The notes beneath the pieces were generated by a model that saw nothing but the letters and a program-made list of their open reading frames with translations, had not been told where the DNA came from and searched no databases. The position numbers and the translations under genes are program-made. Below are positions 38,561-45,981 of a DNA stretch of 64,000 bases, piece after piece. Position 1 is the first letter of the stretch. Every line of letters begins with the position of its first letter. Location: assembly GCF_018205975.1 (NCBI RefSeq), contig NZ_CP073577.1, positions 124,001 through 188,000 on the forward strand. The letters are read 5' to 3'. Source of the stretch: Erythrobacter sp. JK5 (GTDB lineage Bacteria; Pseudomonadota; Alphaproteobacteria; Sphingomonadales; Sphingomonadaceae).

Positions 38561-41500
38561 TCTTCGACGATGCGCCCGACGCGATCGACGATCTCGCCAC
38601 TACCGAAGTGCTCGGCGAAGACATCAACGCCGCCTTCGTCCTCGATTTCAGCGGATCGGTCGACGATTCCGAACTCAACCTTCAGCTCAACGCCGTCAAG
38701 GATGCCGCGTTCGAATTGTTCCAGAGCACGACCGGTGCTGTTGCGCTGACGCTGGTGACGTTCTCGGGCGACCAGACCGGAGTCGCGGATGCGATTTCCT
38801 ACGGGGATTTCACCGATTTCGCGAGCTTCGCGGCGGCGGTCGACGGTCTCAACGAACAACTCGGCGGGGATCGCGTCCAGAGCGCCTTCACCAACTTCAG
38901 CGCCGGTATCAGCCTCGGCATCGACGAGCTGCAGGGCCTGATCGACGCCAATCCCAGCGCGAACAACCAGTTCTTCTTCCTGAGCGATGGCAATCCCAAT
39001 CGCGACACCGGCCCGGGCGGCACATCGTTGTCCTCGACGGTCGCTGCGCAGTGGCAGACCTTCGTCGACGATAACGATGTGAATGTCACCGCCATCGGAG
39101 TCGGTGGCGGTGTGAATATTGCTCGCCTGCAGGATGTCGATGTCGATGGCGAAGGGGTGCCGATCCTGGCTGCGGCCTTCGAAGATCTCATCGACACCCT
39201 GATCTCGGCTGTCACTCCGCCGATCGGGGGCAGCGTACTCGATAACGATATTGCCGCCACCAACGGCATCGCCGTTACCTCGATCTCGGTCGACGGTATC
39301 ACCTATGTCTTCGATGGTTCGAACACGATCACCCCCAGCGTCGGCGCGCCGATCACCGGGACCTCGTTCACCGTAACCACCGTTTTCGGAGGGGTGCTGA
39401 CCTTCGACTTCTCCGATGGCAGCTACACCTACGAGCCGCCGGCGGTGGCCGTGCCGGAGATCGAGAACTTCCAGTACACCGTCGTCGATGGCGATGGAGA
39501 TACGGACTCCGCTGTTCTGCGGGTCGATATCACGGCGATTTCGAACGACCCGAACTTTGCGAAAAACGATGTGGTCATCACCAATCGCGGCTCCACCGTC
39601 GCCATCAATGAGGCATGGTTGCTCGCAAACGACGACGCGGGCACGGCGATCACCAGCGTCGGCAATGCCACCAGCGGCAGTGTTTCGCGCGGCGGCGGCA
39701 TTGCCACCTTCCTCGACAGCGGCGATGCGGGCGGCAGCTTCACCTATGCGGCCACGCACGGGTCCGACACCGACAACGCTTTCGTTACCGTCAACCGCGA
39801 ACAGGCTGGCGAAAGCCAACTCGATGGAACCAGCGGCAACGACATCCTGATCGGTCGCGACGGAGCCAACGACACGATCGTCGGCGGTGATGGTGCCGAT
39901 ATCATGATCGGCGGCACCGGGAACGACGTGTTCCTCATCAACGATGGCGACGCTGCCGTCACGATCTCCGGATCGGGCGACAACGGCATCATTCGCGGGT
40001 TCGACACGATCATCGATTTCAACACCGTAAACGACGATATCGACTTCACCGATGGCGGCGCGCGGGTGGTTGCGGCCAACACGGCGGGAACGAACGGGGT
40101 CAATTCGACGCTTACGGTGGGCGGCGCGACGATCAAGTCGCATGCCATCACCAACGGGATCATGCGGTTCAGCACCTCGGACAGCTTCAGCAGCCCGCTG
40201 ACGCTCACGACCGACGCGCATCTTGCGGCAGCGGTGCAGTACATCCAGGCCCAGGGCACCTCGACCGACCTTGGCGAGAACACGGTGGTCGCGTTCGTCG
40301 TCGGCGGCAGCACCTACATCTACAACCAGGACCAGAACAACGTTGCTCCGAGCGAGGACTCGCTGATTAAGCTCAGCGGCTTGGTCCTCACCAATCTGAC
40401 GACGCTGGTGCCTTCGGCGATCATGCCGGTCGTGCTCGATCTCGATGGCGATGGAGTCGAATTCGTCGGCATCGATGCCGGGATCACCTTCGATTACGGG
40501 GGCGACGGGTTTGCCGAGACGACCGCATGGGTCGGCGCGGACGATGCCATTCTCGCGTTCGATGCGAATGGTGACGGTATCGTGACCGATGCTTCCGAGT
40601 TCGTGTTCGGTGGCAAGGGTCAGACCGACCTCGAAGCGGTCGCTGCGCGGTTCGACGAAAACGCCGACGGCGTCCTCGATGCTGCGGACAGCGAATTTGC
40701 GAAGTTCGGGATCTGGCAGGACGCCAACCAGAACGGCGTGGCGGACGCAGGCGAGTTCATCTCGCTATCCGAAGCCGGGATCGTTTCGATCTCGCTGGTG
40801 TCGAACCAGGCCGGCGGGGAGGCCGCCGGCGGCGACGTCATCATCTTCGGCAATGCGACTTTCACCTTCGCCGACGGCACGACCGGGATCGTTGCCGATG
40901 CGGGCTTTACGATCGCGCCGGTCAACGACAACGATCAGAACCGGGCCAGCCAGCGCACGGCCGAAGTCGCGACGGTTGCCGCCCTTGCGGCGTCATTCAT
41001 GCTCGACGCCGCGCTCGTCCACGACACGCACTCGGCCGCCGGCGCGCGCGTGATCGAAGACCCCGGATTCGTCGCCATGCCGATCGAATACGCCCGGTTC
41101 GACGCTTCAGAACTCACGTCCGGATCGATCGGCGACGGTGCCACGGCACTGTTCGGCAATGAGCTGGCTACGGCGACACCCGACTTCGCCAGCATTCTGG
41201 GCGAAGTTCAGGACTTCGGCGAGATCGGCGGCATGCAGACGATCGTCGCTCCGCAACCGACCCAGCTCGAAGCGATCGAGTGGTTCGCCGGTCTGGCGGA
41301 ACCCGCTGCCGCCAATACGCATTCGGCCTTCGCTGGAAGCGATGTGGCGCAGGCGATGGAAGCGCTGTTGCTGCTCGATGCGCCCGCCGCCGAGCTGGGC
41401 GACCCGTCCGATCCCCTGATCGACCCGGTCGATGCAGTGCTAGCTGACATCGCGGCGGAGACCCTGCTCGACCAGATCGTCGATCAGTTCGACGGGCACT

Positions 41501-41652
41501 CACAGACTTCCAACCTTCTGACGGCAGAAAACGGCGCGATTTCGCACGGCCTGCTCGATCAGATGGTGGATGTTTCCATCACTGCGCCGCAGGCGCTGCA
41601 CCTCGTCGATCAGCAGATCGACGATGCAGCGAACGCAGCGGCTCAGGCTTAA
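28690..41652 (+). CDS. giant type I secreted adhesin (BapA/LapA-like), main part
   Basis: 4,320 codons continuing the gene that starts at 26516. Most of it is Ig-like, VCBS and DUF5801-type beta-sandwich repeats rich in Asp, Gly and Thr, with recurrent DGDGDTATxT and LNADGSYSY signatures. Then come a von Willebrand A domain (about 38611-39220), a short RTX nonapeptide block (39822-39945), an EF-hand-rich domain (about 40430-40920) and an alanine-rich tail of about 240 residues ending DDAANAAAQA. I noticed no cysteine. It should be exported by the ABC/HlyD/TolC genes downstream, fold with calcium outside and mediate attachment or biofilm formation. The in-frame ATG at 28690 is not a real start: expected sequence continues upstream of it in the shifted frame (TTPKGVLVVAP). 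Confidence 0.9.
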   Translation: MLVVAPTDGGYTYTYTLTDNTLTDPDSDSFSLIVTDSDGDTASTTLVIAIADDVPSAEDDSNAVAAGEFGPVGGNVLTNDTEGADGADVTSFTGPGGTGAPGDTISGLYGTLTINADGTYTYTRNPDTPGGVEDTFTYTITDGDGDTATANLVIAIADAPTSLDLPVTGQEPGTVVEEAGLAGPPAGSDAGSDSEFTSGTFTFTAPDGPATVTIDGVPVTTVGQTFTGAFGTLTIDAIEDGSISYTYELTTNTSGNATSDSFVVRVTDSDGDFSEGPLEIAIVDDVPTAVADSDSVTEDGPLTADGNVLTGSGGSDANATDGVADVTGADDAVVTGVAFGTTDGTVGSPIAGEYGQLTLNADGSYSYELNNQDDRVQGLDSTETLTEVFTYTITDGDGDFATTTLTITINGADDDVVIRGLDGEGPEAFLLEDDLADGSSPNPGALIQTGTFTVLSPDGLATLTVGGVTVFDGTAIAFPVTIDDPVYGLLTITGVTPVTDSDGDVVSATVSYSYELQDNSLLHTGGNDGSFTDSFPVVATDTDDSTATASLDITIVDDAPSANPDVDEVTEDGPLTADGNVLTGTGGSDANATDGAADVAGADGATVTAVAFGTTDGTVGAGLAGAYGTLTLNADGSYSYVLDNDNPLVQGLDSQDTLTEEFTYTITDGDGDTATTTLTITINGADDDVTINGLDLDPAELTVDEDDLADGSSPDPSALTQTGSFTITGPDGLSSITAGGLTVWTALGGFVAGQTVVTAIGTFEITGVTPTATDANGDVTEATVTFSYTLNDNTLTHSGAGQDSILESFAITASDTDGSNDIASVDVLVIDDVPDVTAVDTVAPTLATDDSDLGSIAGATATGNFAGLFSTEFGADGAAASDATVFALSINGGDGTDSGLDDTLTGENILLRLNGDTIEGYLETSGDIAFTLALDPANGDITQTQLRAIEHDDPNDSSEPVGGGAETLASDLISLTATVTDGDGDTDSESINIGSSFAFEDDGPSFGSVLVGLVKDEDDLASGNGDSAPGDGGNASGTVFPFQVDFGADGAAIDELTVSFVSAEGRNPNTGPLTLTSGGDAVLFDWDPSTNTLTGYTTDISDPVLTMVFDTTAGTVTIEYLKPIDHPSNDADGANDGPEAGFEDDISLIFEVVATDGDGDSITSSLQLLIDDDSAVAVADSETQTTENQAFTIDALTNDAFGADGVDTTDATKVFVSTQASQGTVTYDPGTGLFTYTPNPGAGSHQNTADFFEYTIIDGDGDASTARVDITLQPDSEPEGGETTATVDDDGLADGNPLSTVGDLDANAGDDPGDTSEASFTGTLPFNVGTDTPAAIAFDPALDGSTATIGQETVTYAVVGNLLTATITGGDRDGTDLFTVELTDTVTGTYVVTLLDNVLHTVGNDENNAFTSIDFVVTDSEGDTTTTNLGIVFDDDAPTATDQSNVDVAEDAAGTIGGNVVTDGTPDAAGADGATVTAITVGTVTEVVPQDGSTATLVTANGTYTIDMDGNWTFDPNPNLDHTNGNISADFTYTLTDGDGDSDTASQPITITDGEGPTAGPPISLALDDSNLADGSNPAGPDSASDTIAFTPGSDDIASIVFGGVGGLGAGLDWVRVSDTQITGSDGGRLVVTLDLSVLNNVATVTATLNDNYDDHPLVNAPDIVDLGDVDVVATDIDGDTASATVSISIDDDEPTITASEPAADALTVDETDLATDATADFSGLFTASFNADNPGTVGDYTLGINAGTTGLIDVATGEPVELRLNGDVVEGFSATGGVVFTVSVDANGVVTLDQQRAVTHPDANDPDDPAGFAAADLITLSATVTDSDGDTATATANIAGGMTFLDDGPDAVVVNAIADTLTLDESPLPTDGDGIRSVTAAFADNFGALIDYGADGAGSVGYALLLSADGIGSGLYALGANGAQGDEILLSLSGDTVTGSVGGTDYFTITLDALTGEITFTQLENIWHGDAADADDAETLTLDGVGEFLRIEQTVTDRDGDSDSATIELGNGAFTIEDDGPAVTLTGSAPTLQASDTDLATDPSISFAGAFDVDGGTDGLLGTAYTLGISSTGADSGIVDLATGEAVLLFLNAGVVEGRTAGSNEVVFTVSVDTAGTVTLDQQRVIDHALSAGDGATATLLSDGLIQLTATATDNDGDTASQTLDIGSDLSFTDAAPTANPDTNSVLEGGTVNSISGVLANDQSGADTPTLVTGVAVGDTGTDVSGNLNTAITGTYGTLTLQADGSYVYQAAPNTDPPSGAKDVFTYTITDADGDTSTSTLTITINDVMLIADDQTVRVNEAALDLVQDGDDLAPGTVEGSNPTSTDETVSGQVTVAGTGVTYALNGTGIGNNGVITLDPITGDYTYTLTSPVDGPDANDGTNTEPGVETFTYTATDANGNTVTGTITVDVIDDVPLAQAASITGTVDEDGLADGIAGGTGDVAGENVQATGSVASLFVPGADVPLTYSLGTDTSGLPALSSGGVALTYAVNGNTLTASAGADDVFTFTLNPTTGVWTFTLLAPLDHANGGDENDIQIELGGLIIATDGDGDQATATGSLLITVDDDTPVAQNDANALSEDTASVGGNILTDPTADGFGADGAGSASITAISGSGGPGTVGSTTTGTWGTLTLAADGTYTYALDTGLVQGLDDGETETDTFTYTIIDADGDTSTATLTITINGANDAPVANADTNWTIEDAAAAITGNVLATVPHPGAPSGTFSDVADVDVDVEPLTVSTVGTFAGLYGELTLNADGTYSYRLFTEAENPGAYAAVQALNEGDTPLTDSFNYTATDGDLGSNSTLTISIFGANDAPVVGTATVATSDEGLAGGLPDTTGNPTDTTNLATANGTISITDVDDSTFTVTLSVPTETLTSGGETIAWSLSPDGKTLTGSTTSAGTVLTVVIDDLGAFTVTQSARIDHADTTSEDVTGFTVDVNVNDGTTTTTQTDAITVNLEDDSPIITAPIADEQVLNDPNVAPLVGDLNFAPGGDGPGTSMMIMADVTGLTAGGQPLTTVQEGNVLIAYVDSNSNGVRDGGELDVFTITVDPTAGTSGTYTFDLLVPLDPEITAVDIGTDGAFGVGPSQSVIVSQSSTGDGLVFVTGWQPDGNGGLFTGAELTAWLGGGNPDLNQRADVNGSTAGFGLGNNNLNAGEFMRFDFGPLDDYDGAGSYTPPGGTALLNASYVSFSFSSFGSGDVINFVAHFSDGSTQSFTQTGSGGNSTGTLTIDAPAGTTIAFVDVYQSAGTVKLNLDEVGTIATTIDVDIPVSIKLTDGDGDPAMDDFVINIFDDAPDAIDDLATTEVLGEDINAAFVLDFSGSVDDSELNLQLNAVKDAAFELFQSTTGAVALTLVTFSGDQTGVADAISYGDFTDFASFAAAVDGLNEQLGGDRVQSAFTNFSAGISLGIDELQGLIDANPSANNQFFFLSDGNPNRDTGPGGTSLSSTVAAQWQTFVDDNDVNVTAIGVGGGVNIARLQDVDVDGEGVPILAAAFEDLIDTLISAVTPPIGGSVLDNDIAATNGIAVTSISVDGITYVFDGSNTITPSVGAPITGTSFTVTTVFGGVLTFDFSDGSYTYEPPAVAVPEIENFQYTVVDGDGDTDSAVLRVDITAISNDPNFAKNDVVITNRGSTVAINEAWLLANDDAGTAITSVGNATSGSVSRGGGIATFLDSGDAGGSFTYAATHGSDTDNAFVTVNREQAGESQLDGTSGNDILIGRDGANDTIVGGDGADIMIGGTGNDVFLINDGDAAVTISGSGDNGIIRGFDTIIDFNTVNDDIDFTDGGARVVAANTAGTNGVNSTLTVGGATIKSHAITNGIMRFSTSDSFSSPLTLTTDAHLAAAVQYIQAQGTSTDLGENTVVAFVVGGSTYIYNQDQNNVAPSEDSLIKLSGLVLTNLTTLVPSAIMPVVLDLDGDGVEFVGIDAGITFDYGGDGFAETTAWVGADDAILAFDANGDGIVTDASEFVFGGKGQTDLEAVAARFDENADGVLDAADSEFAKFGIWQDANQNGVADAGEFISLSEAGIVSISLVSNQAGGEAAGGDVIIFGNATFTFADGTTGIVADAGFTIAPVNDNDQNRASQRTAEVATVAALAASFMLDAALVHDTHSAAGARVIEDPGFVAMPIEYARFDASELTSGSIGDGATALFGNELATATPDFASILGEVQDFGEIGGMQTIVAPQPTQLEAIEWFAGLAEPAAANTHSAFAGSDVAQAMEALLLLDAPAAELGDPSDPLIDPVDAVLADIAAETLLDQIVDQFDGHSQTSNLLTAENGAISHGLLDQMVDVSITAPQALHLVDQQIDDAANAAAQA
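38611..39220 (+). other. von Willebrand factor A domain within the adhesin
   Basis: The metal-ion-dependent adhesion site can be read: DFSGS (DxSxS) on the first strand, TNFSAG for the middle threonine and FLSDGNPN for the last aspartate. The domain sits after the repeats and before the RTX block, where it would be at the exposed distal end of a LapA-type adhesin and is a likely ligand-binding head. Confidence 0.85.
39822..39945 (+). repeat. RTX-type calcium-binding nonapeptide repeats
   Basis: GTSGNDILIGRDGAND, IVGGDGADIMIGG and TGNDVFLI follow the GGxGxDxUx pattern for about four to five turns. They support type I secretion and calcium-driven folding. The block is short for an RTX protein of this size. 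Confidence 0.85.
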
Positions 41653-41682
41653 TCGAGAGTAGACCCTTGGGGGAGCACGAAG

Positions 41683-42399
41683 ATGAAAACAGGATGCCAC
41701 TTTGTTACGGCGTTAACCATAATTTCCGCCGCATCGACCGCCGCCGCGGCCCAGGACGGGGCCGGCAGTTTGATGTCGGCTGATACCGACACGCTGCGGG
41801 GCGAAATCCAGACCCGATACAACGAGGCGCTGGCCGCGACCAACGACCAGTCGATGGTGGCCGCCAACGATGCGCGGTACCTCTGGGCATCCGAGGCCAA
41901 GGTCCAGTGCGGGATCGCGCTCGGGTTTCTCAAGTCGAAAACCCGCGACGAGACCAGCATCGGCAAATGCGACTATGCCTACAACCGGATGCGGATGCGG
42001 ACGGTCGCACCCCGGGCACCGGCACCGCCGGTGGCGCTCCCGCCGCGCAGGCAGGTGTGCGACGGCGTCGAGCCGGGCCTGGTGTTCTTCGAATTCGATT
42101 CGAGCGTGCCTGGATCCGATGCCGCGCAGACGGTCAGGGCGGTCGCCACCAACGCCCGCGAATGCGGCTGGAACCGCTTTCGCGTGGTCGGGCACACGGA
42201 TCGCTCGGGCAGTGACGCCTACAACGACGCGCTGTCGATGCGCCGCGCCGAAGCGGTCGCCAACCTGATGGCCAGCCTCGGCATCCCGCGCGAGCAGATG
42301 GCGACATCGGCGCAAGGTGAAAGCAACCCCAGGGTTCCGACCGCCGACGGGGTGCGAAGCCCCGAAAACCGGCGTGTCGAAATCACGGTATCGCAATAA
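41683..42399 (+). CDS. OmpA-family peptidoglycan-associated protein
   Basis: 238 residues with a signal peptide (about 1-23, ending AAAAQ). The C-terminal half is an OmpA domain: FFEFDSS, VVGHTDRSGSDAYNDALSMRRAEAV and SPENRRVEI, carrying the Asp and Arg that bind diaminopimelate. The central part has a few cysteines (C76, C96) and a proline-rich linker. GGGGGAG precedes the ATG at 41683. It lies 30 bases after the adhesin stop and before the TolC-like gene, so it may anchor the secretion apparatus or the adhesin base to peptidoglycan; OmpA-like genes in this position recur in adhesin operons. Confidence 0.87.
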   Translation: MKTGCHFVTALTIISAASTAAAAQDGAGSLMSADTDTLRGEIQTRYNEALAATNDQSMVAANDARYLWASEAKVQCGIALGFLKSKTRDETSIGKCDYAYNRMRMRTVAPRAPAPPVALPPRRQVCDGVEPGLVFFEFDSSVPGSDAAQTVRAVATNARECGWNRFRVVGHTDRSGSDAYNDALSMRRAEAVANLMASLGIPREQMATSAQGESNPRVPTADGVRSPENRRVEITVSQ

Positions 42400-42416
42400 G
42401 AACGGAGACGGATCCC

Positions 42417-43817
42417 ATGCGCAATTCTCTCATATCCGCAGTCGCCGCCGCTCTTCTGGCGGGTACTGCCCCGATCGCCCATGCACAGGATTCCGGCTCT
42501 GCCGTGACCATGCAGGAAGCGATCGATATCGCCGTGCGAACCAACCCGGAGATCCTCCAGGCTCAGTTCAACAAGGAAGCGATCGAATTCGAACGCAAGC
42601 AGGCGCAGGGCCTCTACAGCCCGCGGGTCGATGTCGAAGCCGCCGCCGGAGTCCGGAGGCTGGAAAACAACACCCGGCGCAATCTCGGCATCGCCAACAA
42701 CGAGCTTTACCCGGTCGAGGTCGGGATTACCGGCGAATGGACCGTGGTCGATTTCGGCCGTCGGCGGGGTGAATTGCTGCGCCAGGCTGCCCGCGTCGAC
42801 GGCGCGTCGCTGCGGGTCGTGGAGCGGTCCGAATTCATCGCGCTGCAGGTCTCGCGGCAGTATCTCGACGTGCTGCTGCAACAGCGCGTCGCGGCTGCAT
42901 CCGAAGACAACCGGCGGTTCCACGAAATGCTCGTGCGCGATCTGTCCAGCGGTGTGGCGCAGGGATCGATCAGCGTCGCCGACCAGCAGCAGGCCGAAGA
43001 GCGGCTGCAGGCCGCGATCGTGCGCGAAGAAGAGGCGAAACGATCGCTGACCGACGCACGGATTTCGCTGCGGACGCTGACCGGGCTCGATGTCTACGAC
43101 GTGATCCTGCCACCCGATCTGCTCGCGGCCATGCCGCCGAGCCTCGATCAGGCGATCGGCACCGCGCGGTTGCGCAACCCGCTGGTGCGCGAGGCGCAGG
43201 CCGATGTCGATGCCGCCAACGCGGTGGTCAAGTCCGCCACCGGCGAGCTCTATCCCACGATCGGCCTCGAAGTGCGCGGAAGACTGGGCGAGGACATCGA
43301 TGGCTTCAACGGCGAAACCAACGATGTGCAGGGCCGCGTGGTGCTGCGCTGGAACATCTTCGACGGGGGCATCAACCGCGCCCGGATTCAGGAGACCGTC
43401 CGCCAGGCCTCGATCGCGCGCTACGCGCTTCACCAGCGGCAACGCGAGGCCGAAGAGGACGTGCGCGCAGCGTGGAACGCGCTCGAGTCTCAGGGGCGTG
43501 TGGTCAGCGCACTCGATCGCCAGTCGAGCGTGTCGGACGATCTGCTGCTGTCCTATCGCAGCCAGTTCAACATCGGTCGCCGTTCGCTGCTCGACGTTCT
43601 CGACGCGCAAAACACTAGGTTTAACACCCAGGTTCGTCTCGAAACGGCACGATTCTCCGAAAGGTTCGCCCGATACCAGATTTTGGCCGCAACCAACGCG
43701 TTTCTGGACGCATTGAGTGTTTCCCCCGGGGCCGGTTCGGGTGCAGAAGAACGGCAGCGGTTCGACTACGGTCCGCCCGTCGATGCCGAGCTGCAGCGCC
43801 GGGTCTATCCCGAGTAA
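42417..43817 (+). CDS. TolC-like outer-membrane channel of type I secretion (LapE-like)
   Basis: 466 residues with a signal peptide ending AHAQ. The two internally repeated outer-membrane-efflux halves are visible: EAIDIAVRTNPEILQA and its second copy DQAIGTARLRNPLVREAQADVDAANA, with alpha-helical tunnel segments and GLYSPRVDVEA and GELYPTIGLEV strands. It should form the trimeric outer-membrane duct for the adhesin. It sits 17 bases after the OmpA-like gene and 19 before the ABC transporter. Confidence 0.9.
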   Translation: MRNSLISAVAAALLAGTAPIAHAQDSGSAVTMQEAIDIAVRTNPEILQAQFNKEAIEFERKQAQGLYSPRVDVEAAAGVRRLENNTRRNLGIANNELYPVEVGITGEWTVVDFGRRRGELLRQAARVDGASLRVVERSEFIALQVSRQYLDVLLQQRVAAASEDNRRFHEMLVRDLSSGVAQGSISVADQQQAEERLQAAIVREEEAKRSLTDARISLRTLTGLDVYDVILPPDLLAAMPPSLDQAIGTARLRNPLVREAQADVDAANAVVKSATGELYPTIGLEVRGRLGEDIDGFNGETNDVQGRVVLRWNIFDGGINRARIQETVRQASIARYALHQRQREAEEDVRAAWNALESQGRVVSALDRQSSVSDDLLLSYRSQFNIGRRSLLDVLDAQNTRFNTQVRLETARFSERFARYQILAATNAFLDALSVSPGAGSGAEERQRFDYGPPVDAELQRRVYPE

Positions 43818-43836
43818 CTGCGAGAGAGGAGGATGA

Positions 43837-45981
43837 GTGTCGCGATTGGACGAACGGCTGGAGGGTATCGAGATCGATAGCCTTTCGCGGTGCGTGGCAG
43901 AGATTGCCGCGCGCTATGCCACGGTCGTAGCCCCTTCGGCATTCGCCCAGCTGCCCCGCAACGCCGATGGCCGTCTGCCATGGCATCAGGCCGAATCCGC
44001 GCTCGAACTGGCGGGGGTCAATTTCGATGCGGTGACGCGAAGTCGCCTGCCCACGGGCACCGGCGTCTACCCCGCTCTGGTCGAGCTGCTCGACGGGCGG
44101 TTCGTCCTGGCGATCGAAGCGCGCGACGGCGATCTGCTCGTCTGGAAACCCGATATCGAAGGCGAGGTATGGGTCCCGCGAGCGGAGATCGCTGACCAGT
44201 TCGCCGGGCGGCTCTATTCGGTGTTCGCCAATCCCGACATTCAGCGCGAGGGCGAAGCGCCGTGGCACGCCAAGGCGCGCGGCCACTGGTTCTGGGGCGA
44301 GCTGCGCAAGGAGCGCCGGTCGTTCTGGCCGGTGATACTCGCTTCGCTGCTGATCAATGTGCTGGCGGTCGCGCTGCCGCTGTTCACCATGAACGTCTAC
44401 GACCGGGTCATTCCCAACCGCGCGACCGAGACCCTGTGGGTCCTCGGCGCAGGCGTGGCGCTGGTGTTCGCGCTCGAATTTGCGCTGCGTCGCGGGCGCA
44501 CGGCAGTGCTCGACCAGATCACCAAGCGACTCGACCTCAAGCTGTCGCAGAAGATCTTCGGACGGCTGCTGGCGACGCCCCTGCAGGAGCGGCAAGGCCA
44601 CACCGGTTCGCTCGCGGCCCGGGTTTCCGAATATGCGATCGTGCGCGACTTCTTCGCCTCGACCACGGTCGTGCTGATGATCGACGTGCTGTTCCTGTTC
44701 GTGTTCGTCGGGGTCATCGCGATCATCGGCGGATGGCTGGCGCTGATCCCGCTCACGATCATCACCGCGATGCTGATCGCCGGCTATATCCTGCAACGCA
44801 AGGTGACCGCTGCCGCGCAGGACGCGCAGGCGGATTACGGGCTGCAGCAGACGCTGCTGGTGGAATCACTAGCCGGCATGGAAACGCTCAAGAGCATGGG
44901 CGGGGAGGGCGGCGCACTGGGCCGCTGGTATCGCCTCGCCGAAGCCGGAGCGCATTCGCAGGAGCGGCTGCGCAACATCAACTCGGTCGCGGTCGGTCTC
45001 GCCCAGACGTTCCAGCAGGTCTCGACCGTGTCGCTGATCATCGGCGGCTACTTCCTGTTCGCGGCTGGCCAGATCTCGATGGGGGCGATCATCGCCATCG
45101 TCATGCTCGCCTCCCGCTCGCTCGCACCGGCGGGTCAGATCGCCTACGTGCTGACTCGCGGGCGGCAGGCCAATGAAATGCTCGCCAGTATCGAACGCCT
45201 GTTCGAGGCCAGCGACGAGCGCCAGCGCGGCGGGTCGCTCGCCCCGGCGACGGTCAGCCGTCCGCTGATCACGTTGAAGGATGTGCGCTTTTCCTATCCC
45301 GAAAGCGGACAGCCCGCGCTCGACGGGCTCAATTTCGAATTCAAGCCGGGCGAACGCGTTGCGATCGTCGGACGGGTGGCTTCGGGCAAATCGACGCTCG
45401 GGCGGATCCTGTGCGGATTGTATCAGCCGAGCGAAGGGACGATGCTGGTCAACGGGCTCGATGCAGGCCAGTACCGCCCGGAGCAGCTGCGCGATGCGCT
45501 GCGCTTCGTCGGGCAGGATGCCGACCTGTTTTCGGGCTCGATCCGCGACAACCTTTCGCTCGGTCGGCGCGATGCGACCGACGAACGCATGCTCGCCGCG
45601 CTGCGTCAGACCGGTGCCGACCAGTTTCTGGCGCGCGACAATGGCGGGTTCGAACGGCCGGTGGGCGAGGGCGGCAGGCGGCTGTCGGGCGGCCAACGCT
45701 CGTTCCTCGCGTTGACCCGCGCGCTGGTTACCCCGTGCGAGCTGCTGTATCTCGACGAACCGACCGGGGCGATGGACAGCCAGACCGAAAAGCTGTTCGC
45801 CGACCGGCTCGCCGGAGCGCTCTCTGAGCATCAGACGCTGGTGATCGCCACGCACCGCCCGGCGCTGTTCGCGCTGTGCGAGCGGCTGATCGTGCTGAGC
45901 AATGGCAAGGTCGCCGCCGACGGCCCGATCAAGCAGGTGCTCGAAAGCGCCGGAGCACAGTTCGAAGGATTGGCGCGATGA
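43837..45981 (+). CDS. type I secretion ABC transporter/ATPase (LapB-like)
   Basis: 714 residues from GTG at 43837, with AGGAGG just upstream; the nearby ATG at 43833 is out of frame and soon stops. Residues about 1-130 are a C39-like domain without an evident catalytic cysteine, residues 160-430 the membrane domain, and residues 470-714 the ATPase. Walker A is GRVASGKST (near 512-520, Ala at the usual Gly), the signature LSGGQ is near 617, Walker B LLYLDEPT near 637 and the H-loop is ATHR. The degenerate C39 domain is typical of exporters of RTX adhesins that lack a double-glycine leader. Overlaps the hydrolase gene by ATGA. Confidence 0.92.
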   Translation: MSRLDERLEGIEIDSLSRCVAEIAARYATVVAPSAFAQLPRNADGRLPWHQAESALELAGVNFDAVTRSRLPTGTGVYPALVELLDGRFVLAIEARDGDLLVWKPDIEGEVWVPRAEIADQFAGRLYSVFANPDIQREGEAPWHAKARGHWFWGELRKERRSFWPVILASLLINVLAVALPLFTMNVYDRVIPNRATETLWVLGAGVALVFALEFALRRGRTAVLDQITKRLDLKLSQKIFGRLLATPLQERQGHTGSLAARVSEYAIVRDFFASTTVVLMIDVLFLFVFVGVIAIIGGWLALIPLTIITAMLIAGYILQRKVTAAAQDAQADYGLQQTLLVESLAGMETLKSMGGEGGALGRWYRLAEAGAHSQERLRNINSVAVGLAQTFQQVSTVSLIIGGYFLFAAGQISMGAIIAIVMLASRSLAPAGQIAYVLTRGRQANEMLASIERLFEASDERQRGGSLAPATVSRPLITLKDVRFSYPESGQPALDGLNFEFKPGERVAIVGRVASGKSTLGRILCGLYQPSEGTMLVNGLDAGQYRPEQLRDALRFVGQDADLFSGSIRDNLSLGRRDATDERMLAALRQTGADQFLARDNGGFERPVGEGGRRLSGGQRSFLALTRALVTPCELLYLDEPTGAMDSQTEKLFADRLAGALSEHQTLVIATHRPALFALCERLIVLSNGKVAADGPIKQVLESAGAQFEGLAR

